From contig CAVRGT010000010.1 of assembly GCA_963720805.1 (NCBI GenBank), forward strand, positions 186,001 through 250,000: 64,000 nt of DNA. Reading direction: 5' to 3'. This DNA is from VRUE01 sp963720805. Its GTDB lineage: Bacteria > Actinomycetota > Thermoleophilia > Solirubrobacterales > 70-9. Below, piece by piece: positions 27,990 to 36,366 of the stretch. The notes under the pieces were generated by a model that saw nothing but the letters and a program-made list of their open reading frames with translations, made no database searches and had not been told where the DNA came from. Made by a program: the position numbers and the translations under genes. The first letter of the stretch is position 1. Each line of letters begins with the position of its first letter.

Positions 27990-29654
27990 CTAGCCCGAGC
28001 CCGGCCGCAGGGCCAGCAACACGAGGTCGTCGCGCAGTCGCCCGCCGCCGCGGGCGACTGCGTCCTGGCGCAGGCACTCGGTCATCTCGGCCAGCTCGAG
28101 GTCGGCGAAGGAGCCGGCGAGCTCGGCGAGCGCCGATGGGGCCACGTGCGTCTCCGGCGGCCCGGCCTCGAACCAGCCGTCGGTGGTGAGAACCAGGGTC
28201 TCGCCGGCGGCCAACTCGATTTCGTGACTCGGTATCGGCGCGTCGGCCCAGGCGCCGAGGACGGCGCCGCCGCCGAGCTGCACCGACCCGTTTTCGGTGA
28301 CGTGGATCGCCGGCGGGTGTCCGGCGGCGGCCAGGGTCGCGCTCCAGCGCTCGCCGTCGCGGCGCAGGCGCAGTAGCAGGGCGGTGGCGAAGTCGTTGAG
28401 GCTGCGGCCCTCGAGCAGCATCTCGTTGAGCTGGGCGAGCAGCTCTCCCGGCTCGTCAATCTCTCGGGCCAGGCCGCGCATCGAGTGGCGCAGGGCGACC
28501 GAGACGCCGGCGGCGACGCTGCCCTTGCCGGTGACGTCGCCGATCATGACCCAGCAGCCGTCCTCGGTGGGGAGGATGTCGTAGAGGTCGCCGCCGATCT
28601 CCATCCCCTCGCCGAAGGCGTCGAAGACGACGGCGATGTCGAGGCCGGGAACGTAGGGCGGCTCGGGCGGGCGCAGGCCGCGCTGCAGGTTCTGGGCGAT
28701 CTGGTCGCGCTCCTCGTAGAGGCGGGCGTTGTCGAGCGCCATCGCGGCGCGGTCGGCGAGTTCGCCGAGCAGGTGCAGGTCCTCGGCGTCGTAGCGCAGG
28801 TCGGTGCTGGTATGGAGGAAGGAGATCGTGCCGAGCGTGGCGCCGCGCGCGACCATGGGCGCCACCGCGGCCGATTGGTAGCGGGTCTGTTCGACCAGCT
28901 CGCGATGCTCCTCGCTCTGAACGACGTCCTCGAGCACGCTCGGTGCCGTGAGGTCGCGCCAGACCATCGGTTGCCCGGCCCTCAGCACCTGGGCGACCGG
29001 GTGCTCGCAGCGCGGATCGAGCGGGGTGTTCCTGCGAATTCGCTCCAGCACCGCGCCGGCATCGGCGTTGACCGCGGCGACGACGCTGTCGCCGACCCAG
29101 CCGTCGCGGCGGATGAAGTCGAGCACGCAGAACTCGGCCAGCTCGGGAACCGCGGTCCGCACGATCGTCCGCGCGGTGCGGTCGAAGTCGAGTGAGGCGT
29201 CGAGACCGCGCGTCGCCGCGACAAGGAACTCCTGCGCCCGGTGGCGCCTGCTCTCGGCGGTGGTGTCGCGGGCGATCACCGAGGCGCCGACGACACCGCG
29301 CTTGGGATGCTCGATCGGGGAGATCGTCAGCGAGACGTTGATCCTGACGCCGTCCTTGCGGATCCGCTCGGTCTCGTAGGTCTCGACCGCTTCGCCGCGG
29401 CGCACCCGGCCGAGGATCTCCTGCTCCTCGTCTTTGCGGTCGGCCGGGATCAGCAGCGATATGCGGGAGCCGATCGCCTCGGCCTCGCTGTAGCCGTAGA
29501 GCCGAACCGCTCCCGGGTTCCACGAGGTGATCACGCCCCCGAGGTTCTTGCTCAGGACCGCGTCGCGGGTGCTCCGCACCACCTGCGCGAGCCGGTAGAT
29601 CTCCTCTTCACCGCGAGCGGGGGCAGGCGCTCCCTTTGCGGGCGATGAGTGCAC
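27990..29654 (-). CDS. PAS-GAF-PP2C (SpoIIE-type) serine phosphatase
   Basis: 554 residues. PAS domain at about 20-135 (STRDAVLSKNLGGVITSWNPGAVRLYGYSEAEAIG), GAF at about 150-315, and PP2C/SpoIIE phosphatase at about 330-552 (EIGGDLYDILPTEDGCWVMIGDVTGKG, with the metal-binding Asp of GDVTGKG, later AAGHPP and DDLVLL). Such proteins dephosphorylate anti-sigma antagonist (STAS) proteins in response to a signal. It is transcribed 9 nt after the second MpsC-like gene, and that linkage is unusual. Confidence 0.88.
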   Translation of the reverse strand: MHSSPAKGAPAPARGEEEIYRLAQVVRSTRDAVLSKNLGGVITSWNPGAVRLYGYSEAEAIGSRISLLIPADRKDEEQEILGRVRRGEAVETYETERIRKDGVRINVSLTISPIEHPKRGVVGASVIARDTTAESRRHRAQEFLVAATRGLDASLDFDRTARTIVRTAVPELAEFCVLDFIRRDGWVGDSVVAAVNADAGAVLERIRRNTPLDPRCEHPVAQVLRAGQPMVWRDLTAPSVLEDVVQSEEHRELVEQTRYQSAAVAPMVARGATLGTISFLHTSTDLRYDAEDLHLLGELADRAAMALDNARLYEERDQIAQNLQRGLRPPEPPYVPGLDIAVVFDAFGEGMEIGGDLYDILPTEDGCWVMIGDVTGKGSVAAGVSVALRHSMRGLAREIDEPGELLAQLNEMLLEGRSLNDFATALLLRLRRDGERWSATLAAAGHPPAIHVTENGSVQLGGGAVLGAWADAPIPSHEIELAAGETLVLTTDGWFEAGPPETHVAPSALAELAGSFADLELAEMTECLRQDAVARGGGRLRDDLVLLALRPGSG

Positions 29655-29663
29655 CGAACAAAG

Positions 29664-30038
29664 CTACTCCAGCATGAACATCTCGACCGCCAGGTCGGGA
29701 CCGACGTGGACCTGGCTCATGTACGCACGGACCCGCCTGCCAGTCGCCTCCTCGACCACCTCGACGAAATGCTCTTCCATCGTGTCCTGGAAGGTGCTGC
29801 GAAAGGCTTCGACCGCGGCTGCCTCGCCGCGTGAGAGCAGGGTCCGCTCGACCGTGGTGAAGCCGTTCCAGAGCACACAGACGATCAGATCCTCGGCTAA
29901 GTGGGTCTTGACCTTGGCCGGCCCGCGACCGTAGAAGCGCATGTGAAGCTGCGCGAGGCCATTCGATATTGCTGCCAGCGCCTCCCCCTCGGGGTGCCCG
30001 GAATTCAACCCGACTCCTTTTCCGCCCCTCTTGTCCAC
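29664..30038 (-). CDS. DUF2294 / MpsC family protein, paralogue 2
   Basis: 124 residues, GTG start at 30038. QLHMRFYGRGPAKVKTHLAEDLIVCVLWNGFTTVERTLLSRGE and ATGRRVRAYMSQVHVGPDLAVEMFMLE carry all family landmarks. It is the first gene of an operon with the PAS-GAF-PP2C phosphatase, suggesting that the phosphatase or its sensory domains work with an MpsC-like protein. Confidence 0.8.
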   Translation of the reverse strand: MDKRGGKGVGLNSGHPEGEALAAISNGLAQLHMRFYGRGPAKVKTHLAEDLIVCVLWNGFTTVERTLLSRGEAAAVEAFRSTFQDTMEEHFVEVVEEATGRRVRAYMSQVHVGPDLAVEMFMLE

Positions 30039-30277
30039 GGCGTCGAAGGGGAAGAGTTGCGGCGAGCCCCTCCAGCGTTCCCAAACGGTACCACTCGGGA
30101 CTGCATATCCATTGACTTAGTAGGCTGACTCTCCGACCGAACAGACGGGCCAGCGCGCATGACTTGCAAGAGCTGACCGGGTTGCGGGGGATCTCGATCC
30201 AACGCGACCCGTGCAGAGGTCGCGCGAGGAGCGGTTGAGGTTGGCGGTTTTGTCGAACCCCGAGCTCCCAGGACCCG

Positions 30278-30643
30278 ATGGCTGGAAAAGAGACCCCAAA
30301 AGGAGGCCAGGCGCTGGTCGAACTCTCCAATGCGATGGTGGCGCTCCATCGCGAGTACTTCGGCCGCGGTCCCGGCGCGGCGAAGAGCTTCGTCAACGAC
30401 GAAATGGTCGTCTGCGTGCTGACCGACATCTACACGGCGGTCGAGCGCACGTTGATCGCGGCCGGGCAGGCCGAGCACGTCCGCCGCACTCGCAGCCTGC
30501 ATCAGGAAGCGCTGGAAGCCGAGTACAAGGCCAGCATCGAAGCGATCCTCGGCCGTCCGGTCGAGGCCTTCCTCAGCGTCGTCCACGTCGACCCCGACGT
30601 CGCGATCGAGGTCTTCCTGCTCGGCGAGGGCCCCGCGGCTTAA
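30278..30643 (+). CDS. DUF2294 / MpsC family protein, paralogue 3
   Basis: 121 residues from ATG 30278. ALHREYFGRGPGAAKSFVNDEMVVCVLTDIYTAVERTLIAAGQAEHVRRTR then LGRPVEAFLSVVHVDPDVAIEVFLL. It lies opposite to paralogue 2 and is convergent with paralogue 4, the two stops being separated by 5 nt. GRGP-x-x-K and ERTL are conserved, so all three close paralogues look functional. Confidence 0.8.
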   Translation: MAGKETPKGGQALVELSNAMVALHREYFGRGPGAAKSFVNDEMVVCVLTDIYTAVERTLIAAGQAEHVRRTRSLHQEALEAEYKASIEAILGRPVEAFLSVVHVDPDVAIEVFLLGEGPAA

Positions 30644-30648
30644 GGTCC

Positions 30649-31035
30649 TTAGCTGCCGGCCGGCTCGGCGAAGAGGAAGAACTCGAGCGCCAGGTTGGCC
30701 TCGACGTCGACCTGGCTGAGGAAGACCCGCACGGTGCGCCCCGTGATCCGCTCGACGACGCCGATGAACTCTTCTTTGACCGCCTCCTGGAACTTCCGCC
30801 GGGTCTCGCTGACGTGCTCGCTGGAGCCGGCGCCGATCAGCGTGCGCTCGGCGGTGGTGAAGATCTCCTCGAGGATGCAGACCGCGTAGTCGCTCTGCAG
30901 GTAGCTGCGGGCCTTGGTCGGCCCGCGGCCGTAGAGGCGCGCGTGCAGCTGCACGATCTCGCGTGAGAGTTGCGAAACGAGTGCCCCGTGGGCGGTGGGG
31001 CTTTCCGGTGGTTCTGGAGGGTTCGGACGATCCAA
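30649..31035 (-). CDS. DUF2294 / MpsC family protein, paralogue 4
   Basis: 128 residues; the start shown is TTG 31035 and a later start is possible. QLHARLYGRGPTKARSYLQSDYAVCILEEIFTTAERTLIGAGSSEHV and TGRTVRVFLSQVDVEANLALEFFLF match paralogues 2 and 3 closely, though DP is replaced by EAN in the last motif. Convergent with paralogue 3. Confidence 0.78.
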   Translation of the reverse strand: MDRPNPPEPPESPTAHGALVSQLSREIVQLHARLYGRGPTKARSYLQSDYAVCILEEIFTTAERTLIGAGSSEHVSETRRKFQEAVKEEFIGVVERITGRTVRVFLSQVDVEANLALEFFLFAEPAGS

Positions 31036-31211
31036 GCTACGGCTCCTTGTAGATGAGCCGTTTGCCCTGGCTTCGAATTCGTCGCACCCTGCGCGCGAGC
31101 CTTGAGACCCTCGTGCCTGGCTGATGCTCGGCGCCGCCAGGGCACTCGAGCGCGGAAAGCATAGCGAGGGTGCCGATGCGTGACCCTCGGCGACGGCATC
31201 GCCCTGCTGAC

Positions 31212-32240
31212 CTACGAGCCCGCGGCGGCCTGAGCGAGCGCCGCGACCGCGGCGCGCTCCTCGACCAGAACCCGTTCGGCGACGCCGCTGACCTTGCTGT
31301 CGCCGGCCCGTCGGGCGAGGCGCTCGAGCAGCTCGTAGGCAGCGATCTCGAGCTGCTCGTAGGCGGCGACGAAGCCGACCAGCCTCTCCCTCGTGTCGGG
31401 CTGGGCGGCGAAGAATGCCCCGACCTGCATGCCGGTCAGCTGCAGCACGGCGTCCCCCGCCCTGTCCGGGCCGGCGCCGCGCACCTCGATCCGTTCGCGC
31501 AGCATCGCCTCGTGCTCTTCGCTCTCGCGCAGGTGGGCGACGAAGAATCGCTTCAGGCTCTCCTCCTCGACCAACCCCGGTGCCATTTCGAGCAGCTGCA
31601 GGCCCTGCTTCTCGATCGCGTGGACATCGGCCAGGCAGCGGTCGAGCCGGCCGGCGAGATCGATCTCGCCGCCACCGTTGAGTGAGGCGTCGACGACGAG
31701 GTCGAACGAAGCTTCGAGGCGGTCGGCCATCCGCCGCGCCTCCCCGGCGACCTGGCTCGCCGTTGCCGCGGTTGCGCTGTCGCCGGCCTCCTCGGCCGTC
31801 GCTTGCAACAGCTCATAGGCAGCGATCTCCATGTGCTCGTAGGAGAGGGCGTGGGCAACCAACCTGCCGGGAGTGTCGGGCTCGCCGGCGGCAAAGACCG
31901 CCACGCCGATTCCGCCGATTTGCTCGGCGGTGCCCTCAAGAACGCCGACGCCGTGTGCCCGCAGCCGTTGGCGCAGGCGCTGCTGATGGGCCTTGGTCTC
32001 CTCGGCGTGTGCCGCAAAGATCGCCGCCAGCCGCTCGTCACCTGCGACAAGCGGCGCTCGCCGCAACTGGACCAGTGCTTGGCGTCCGATCGCGTGCGCG
32101 CCCGCGAGTTGCCTGATCAGCTTCGGATCTTGGGGGCCGGTCTCTACTTGCTCTAGCCGGAGCTCGGCCGCGCCCTCATCGGGGTCCATGGCCGGACCGC
32201 CGATCGGGGCGACTGCGCCGCGGTTTTTGGTGTCCCTCAT
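31212..32240 (-). CDS. Tandem ferritin-like DUF892 (YciE/YciF family) protein
   Basis: 342 residues with two four-helix units, about 45-190 and 200-340. Each repeats YEHMEIAAYELLQATAEEAGDS / YEQLEIAAYELLERLARRAGDS and an AxHAEET / HLRESEEHEAML helix, the Glu/His pattern of diiron ferritin-like DUF892. Single-domain homologues are ~165 residues, so this is an internal duplication or fusion. The family is linked to stress responses; metal ligands appear kept in both halves. The start may lie at an internal Met (about residue 18). Confidence 0.75.
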   Translation of the reverse strand: MRDTKNRGAVAPIGGPAMDPDEGAAELRLEQVETGPQDPKLIRQLAGAHAIGRQALVQLRRAPLVAGDERLAAIFAAHAEETKAHQQRLRQRLRAHGVGVLEGTAEQIGGIGVAVFAAGEPDTPGRLVAHALSYEHMEIAAYELLQATAEEAGDSATAATASQVAGEARRMADRLEASFDLVVDASLNGGGEIDLAGRLDRCLADVHAIEKQGLQLLEMAPGLVEEESLKRFFVAHLRESEEHEAMLRERIEVRGAGPDRAGDAVLQLTGMQVGAFFAAQPDTRERLVGFVAAYEQLEIAAYELLERLARRAGDSKVSGVAERVLVEERAAVAALAQAAAGS

Positions 32241-32389
32241 GCTTCATATTGCCCGCTTCGAAGCTGGCTAAACGTTCAGCCTTCTTCGAGGAGTGCGCTC
32301 AATACGTTACGGCAAAAGTTTTCCAACCGTGGGAAGGCTCCGGTTTGGGTGGTTTTTCCTTCCGAATAGACGGGTATGAAGTCGCCATG

Positions 32390-32611
32390 GTCGACACCAA
32401 GTCGATTCCCAAGCCCGGCGAGTTCTGGCTCAGCTGCCCGCCGTACCTGCTGATCGCCCATGTACTCGGGGTCGAGCAGGCCGAGGGGCGTCCGCTGGTC
32501 AGCTACGAGCTGCAGGACGATGACGGCGTCGTGATCGAGCGGGTCGACCATGCCGTCCTCGACGACGGCTGGTGGCGCGCCTTCCAGCCAATGCGCCGCC
32601 GCTTCGGCTGA
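32390..32611 (+). CDS. Small conserved hypothetical protein
   Basis: 73 residues from ATG 32390 (MVDTKSIPKPGEFWLSCPPYLLIAHVLGVE); the frame is open further upstream to 32249 but without a convincing start. It has a compact SH3-like beta pattern (RPLVSYELQDDDGVVIERVDHAVLDDGWWRAF). No known domain; seen alone between divergent and regulatory genes. Confidence 0.5.
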   Translation, partial: VDTKSIPKPGEFWLSCPPYLLIAHVLGVEQAEGRPLVSYELQDDDGVVIERVDHAVLDDGWWRAFQPMRRRFG

Positions 32612-32675
32612 GCCGCTTGCGCTAACAGACATTCGTGTTTACCATCGGCGCTCCTAACGGCAGCGGGGGCGGGGG

Positions 32676-33149
32676 ATGGGCGACACGGCACGGCAACCAG
32701 ACGCAGACGATTTCGCGTTCGCCTTCGATTCCGCCTTTGCGGTCCTGCAGGTGCGGATCGAGTCGGCCTGCGCAGCGACGAGCGAGTGGCCCGAGCAGGT
32801 GGCCGCCGGGATCAGGGCCGCCTTCGATTGGGCCGCGGCCGAGCCGGTCGCGGCGCAGCTGCTGACCAATGACGCCCTGGCGGGAGGCAGCGCCGGCTTT
32901 GAGCGATACGAGCGGATGATCGCCTACGTTGCCGAGCTGCTCGAGCCCGGCCGTGAGCAGGCCGACCATGGCGAGCGCCTGCCCGCGATCACCGAGCGGG
33001 CGATGGCGAGCGGAGTGACGATGCTCGTCGCTCAACGCCTCTCGCTCGAAAAGCAGGGGGAGCTGCCGGCAATCGCCGGCGAGGCGATCCAGTTCGTCCT
33101 CACTCCCTATCTGGGCAGCACCGAGGCCCGCCGAGCTGCCGCCAATTGA
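32676..33149 (+). CDS. TetR C-terminal-like ligand-binding protein lacking a DNA-binding domain
   Basis: 157 residues: FAFAFDSAFAVLQVRIESACAATSEWPEQVAAGIRAAFDWAAAEPVAAQLLTNDAL is the helical core found in the C-terminal halves of many actinobacterial TetR proteins. The usual N-terminal helix-turn-helix is absent, and only 64 nt separate it from the gene before, so there is no room for it. It could be a stand-alone ligand sensor or the remnant of a regulator. Confidence 0.6.
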   Translation: MGDTARQPDADDFAFAFDSAFAVLQVRIESACAATSEWPEQVAAGIRAAFDWAAAEPVAAQLLTNDALAGGSAGFERYERMIAYVAELLEPGREQADHGERLPAITERAMASGVTMLVAQRLSLEKQGELPAIAGEAIQFVLTPYLGSTEARRAAAN

Positions 33150-33156
33150 GTCGGCC

Positions 33157-33186
33157 TTGACATGTGACTAATTAGTCACCTATAGT
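33157..33186 (+). promoter_or_regulatory. ArsR-gene promoter with 16-bp palindromic operator; leaderless
   Basis: -35 TTGACA (33157-33162), 18-nt spacer, -10 TATAGT (33181-33186). The perfect palindrome GTGACTAATTAGTCAC (33164-33179) fills the spacer. The ATG at 33194 is only 7 nt after the -10, so transcription should begin at or next to the start codon. Autorepression by the encoded ArsR protein is likely. Confidence 0.88.
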
Positions 33187-33193
33187 CAAGTCC

Positions 33194-33505
33194 ATGGACG
33201 AGGTATTCAAGGCGCTGGCCGACCCCACTCGCCGCGGCCTGCTCGATGCGCTCTTCGAGCGCGACGGGCAGACCCTGAGCGAGCTTGAGGGGCGGCTGCC
33301 GATGACGCGCTTCGGCGTGATGAAGCACCTGCGGGTGCTGGAGGAGGCGGGCCTGGTCAAGACCCGCAAGCGCGGCCGCGAGAAGCTGCACTTCCTCAAC
33401 CCCGTCCCGATCCGGCTCGTTCATGACCGTTGGGTGAGCAAGTACGCGGAGCCCTGGACCGCGGCCCTGAGCGGCCTCAAGCAAGAACTGGAGAAGGAGG
33501 AGTAA
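33194..33505 (+). CDS. ArsR family winged-helix regulator
   Basis: 103 residues: DEVFKALADPTRRGLLDALFERDGQTLSELEGRL then FGVMKHLRVLEEAGLVKTRKRGREKLHFLNPVPI, the compact ArsR/SmtB-type helix-turn-helix. No metal-binding Cys set is seen, consistent with the subgroup that is co-transcribed with an AHSA1/START-like gene, here 2 nt downstream. Its own promoter contains a perfect palindrome, so it is probably self-regulated. Confidence 0.9.
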   Translation: MDEVFKALADPTRRGLLDALFERDGQTLSELEGRLPMTRFGVMKHLRVLEEAGLVKTRKRGREKLHFLNPVPIRLVHDRWVSKYAEPWTAALSGLKQELEKEE

Positions 33506-33507
33506 CG

Positions 33508-33975
33508 ATGATGGAGAAGGTTTTCGAGATCTACATCAAGACCACCCCCGAGCGGCTCTGGGAGGCGATCACCGACCCCGAGCTGCGGGCGAAGTACAAC
33601 TTCGGCGTCGGCGTCGATTCCGAGTGGACGCCGGGCTCGAGCTACGAGTCGGTTCACCCGGTCGCCGGGGTCAAGATCGCCGCCGGCGAGAACCTCGAGG
33701 TCTCGCCACCGCGCCGCCTGGTGCAGAGCTTCACCGCGCTCTGGAGCGAGGACGTCAAGGGCGAAGGCACCTCACGGGTGACCTGGGAGATCGAGCCGGT
33801 CGGCGACTCCTGCCAGCTCACCGTCACCCACGACCAGCTGCCCGAGGGCGCCAACTCCGAACTGTTCGGCGGCTGGCCGATGATCCTCTCCGGCCTGAAG
33901 ACGCTGCTGGAGACCGGCGAGGAACTGACCACGCCGGGGTCGCTGCGCTACTCGGGCCAGGGCAGCGAGACCTGA
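33508..33975 (+). CDS. AHSA1/SRPBCC family protein
   Basis: 155 residues from ATG 33508. EKVFEIYIKTTPERLWEAITDPELRAKYNFG and PRRLVQSFTALWSEDVKGEGTSRVTWEIEPVGDSCQLTVTHDQL are the AHSA1-like START fold. The ArsR plus AHSA1 pair is a common actinobacterial two-gene operon; the START-like protein is thought to bind a hydrophobic ligand. Confidence 0.85.
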   Translation: MMEKVFEIYIKTTPERLWEAITDPELRAKYNFGVGVDSEWTPGSSYESVHPVAGVKIAAGENLEVSPPRRLVQSFTALWSEDVKGEGTSRVTWEIEPVGDSCQLTVTHDQLPEGANSELFGGWPMILSGLKTLLETGEELTTPGSLRYSGQGSET

Positions 33976-33995
33976 TCGGACTAGGCGTCGTCGAC

Positions 33996-35256
33996 TTATG
34001 CAGGCGTCCACAGGGCTGACACGGGCACGGCCCAAAGGCCCGGTCCAAAGCGCAAAGTCTCGGGACCGGTGTGAACGACGGCACCGAGCTTGAAGCGGTC
34101 GCCGAGCTTGCCCTGCAGGTGCCGCAGCGCGCCAAAGTCCCGACTGCGCGCTGTGGCACCCAGCTTCACCTCGATTCCGCAGACCGTGCCGTCGCCTTTC
34201 TCGATCAGGATGTCGACCTCACGGCCACCGGCGGTCCGGAAATGATGGATGCGGACCGTGGTCGCGGACCAGGCAGACTGCTTGACCAGCTCCATCGCCA
34301 CGAAGTTCTCGAACAGAGCGCCTGCGAGAGCCGTCTCGTCGCTTTCGAAGCGAGCCCGGTCGTAGTCGAGCAGGTGACAGGCCAGCCCCGTATCGGGGAG
34401 CCAGATCTTCGGGGCCTTGATCAGCCGCTGGCCGATGTTGCGGCTCCACGCTCGGGCTCGAACGAGCAGGAAGAGTTGTTCCAGCAGCGCGAGATAGCGC
34501 TGGACCGTGGCGCGGTTCATGGCCGCGTCGCGGGCGATCCCGCTGGACGAGAGAAGCCCGGAGACGCGGCTGGCGGCCAGGCGGAGGAGCATGGGAAGCT
34601 CGTCGAGTTGCTGCGCGTTGCGGGTGAGATCCCGTACATCGCGCTCGAGGGTCATCGCGACGTACTCCTCGAACCACGCCCTCGTCGCCGCGGCTCAGAG
34701 CGGCAAGCGCCTCCGGGTAGCCACCCACGCTCAGCGCCTCGCCGATCGCCGTGCGGCCAACCGGCTCATTTGTGAGCTGGGCTACCCGGCCGGCGAAGAG
34801 ATCGTCGAGGAAAGTCTCCCGCCTGCCCAGAAGCTCGCCCTGCGAGAAGGGCCAGAGCGACACCCGCTCGGCCCGGCCGACGAGGGACTCGGAGATGCGA
34901 AGGGTGGCCCAGACGTTCGCCGAGCCGGTGAGCATGAACAGCCCGGCCGGCCGCTTGCCGCCGGCACGCTCACGATCGACCCGCGCCTTGATTGCCGGCA
35001 GCAGCCCCGGCGCCTTCTGAAACTCATCGATGTATAGGGGCAGCTCCGCGCTCTCGACGAATCCCGTCGGATCCTCATTCGCCGCTTCTCGCGGCCCGCC
35101 GTCGTCGAGGGTCACGTAGCGCGCGCCCCTCTCCTCGGCCACGAGTGCCGCGAGCGTGCTCTTCCCAGCCTGCCGCGGGCCGACGACGATGACTACGGGG
35201 GTGTCGTCGAGGGCAGCGTCCAGCCCAACCTTGATGTGCCTGGGGTACAGTCCCAT
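33996..35256 (-). CDS. ATPase with AAA_14 and DUF4143 domains, one frameshift
   Basis: About 420 residues. The N-terminal ATPase has Walker A VGPRQAGKST and YIDEFQKAPGLLPAIK (Walker B) with LTGSAN. After a slip near 34680 the C-terminal DUF4143 part continues: GIARDAAMNRATVQRYLALLEQLFL and GREVDILIEKGDGTVCGIEVKLGA. The latter resembles a nuclease-like E-V-D...E-V-K arrangement. This family is widespread, often mobile and of unclear role. Its start codon lies directly at a series of 22-bp repeats that may be its operator. Confidence 0.8.
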
Positions 35257-35318
35257 ATCTGATATCTGCTCAGATTCTATCTGATAATTGCTCAGAAGCC
35301 CTCTGACATTTGAGCAGT
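35256..35318. repeat. Three tandem operator-like sites with 22-bp period
   Basis: TCTGA-N7-TCAGA occurs at 35258-35274 and 35280-35296, and a degenerate third site begins TCTGA at 35302; the period is exactly 22 bp, about two helical turns. The first copy overlaps the ATG (35254-35256) region of the minus-strand ATPase. The array would suit cooperative binding of a repressor dimer. Confidence 0.7.
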
Positions 35319-35330
35319 TTTGGTCTGGAA

Positions 35331-36344
35331 CTAGACGAGGCCGAGGTCGACCATGCTGCGGCCGGTCTCGGCGATCGTCTGCTCTACCGGGCGCGGGGCC
35401 CAGCCGAGCGTCGTCTCGGCCTTGGCGCTCGAGTAGGTCAGTTTCTTGCCGAGCTGGTTGGTGATCGAGCGGATGCCGGGATCGAAGAGGGCCATCGCCC
35501 GCACCAGCAGGTTGGGCACGCCGCGACTCGGCACCTTGGAGGCGTCATCGCCGAGCTCGCGGCGCAGGGTGGCGGCGACTTCGGCCATCCAGAGGAACTC
35601 GGCGACGGCGATGAAGCGCTGGCCGCCTGCCCCGGGAGCGACCATTGCCTTGACCTGCAGGGCGGCGACGTCGCGGGCGTCGACGAAGCTGAAGCCGACC
35701 TTCGGCGTGCCCGGGATCCCCTTCAGCAGCCGCTCGATCGCCTCCAGCGAGTAGGAGGCGTCGCGGCTGAGCAGCGGCCCGAGGATCGCGCCGGGGTTGA
35801 CGGTTGCCAGCCGCTGCTCGGCGCCCTGCTCGCGCACCAGCTCCCAGGCCGCCCGCTCGGCGATCGTCTTCGAGCGCACGTAGGGCGAGAGCCCGTCGAA
35901 GTCGAGGTCGGTCCAGTCCTCCTCGCTCAGCGGCCCGGGGGTTTTGGCGCCACCGGCGATCGCCGCGACCGAGGAGGTGACCACTGTGCGCTTGACGCCC
36001 GCCGCGAGCGCCGCGCCCAGCACCCGCCGCGTCCCTTCCCGCGCCGGCACGATCAGCTCGTCGGGATCCTTCGGCTGCACCGGCGGGAAGGGCGAGGCGA
36101 CGTGCAGGACGTAGTCGCAGCCGCCAACTGCCTCCTCCCAGCCCTCGTCGGCGGTCAGGTCGGCGGCGAGGACCGCGATCTTCTCGCCCGCCTGGCCGCC
36201 GGCCGAGACCGCCCCGCGCACCTCCGCCTCGCGGCCAAGGTCCCGCACCGTCGTCCGCACCTCATACCCCTGCCCAAGCAGCTCGACCATGCACCAACCG
36301 GCGAGGAACCCGGAACCGCCGGTTACGAGGACTGTGTCTGCCAT
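35331..36344 (-). CDS. NAD(P)-dependent epimerase/reductase (extended SDR, dihydroflavonol reductase-like)
   Basis: 337 residues. Rossmann GGSGFLAGW (TGGxGFxxG) at the N-terminus, VTSSVAAI and the active-site Y-x-x-x-K in SPYVRSKTIAE. It closely follows the layout of dihydroflavonol-4-reductase-like SDRs, which reduce ketones or aldehydes with NADPH. Substrate unknown. It stands alone between the ATPase operator region and a DUF4337 gene. Confidence 0.85.
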   Translation of the reverse strand: MADTVLVTGGSGFLAGWCMVELLGQGYEVRTTVRDLGREAEVRGAVSAGGQAGEKIAVLAADLTADEGWEEAVGGCDYVLHVASPFPPVQPKDPDELIVPAREGTRRVLGAALAAGVKRTVVTSSVAAIAGGAKTPGPLSEEDWTDLDFDGLSPYVRSKTIAERAAWELVREQGAEQRLATVNPGAILGPLLSRDASYSLEAIERLLKGIPGTPKVGFSFVDARDVAALQVKAMVAPGAGGQRFIAVAEFLWMAEVAATLRRELGDDASKVPSRGVPNLLVRAMALFDPGIRSITNQLGKKLTYSSAKAETTLGWAPRPVEQTIAETGRSMVDLGLV

Positions 36345-36366
36345 CGACCATGACCCTACTTGGCGG

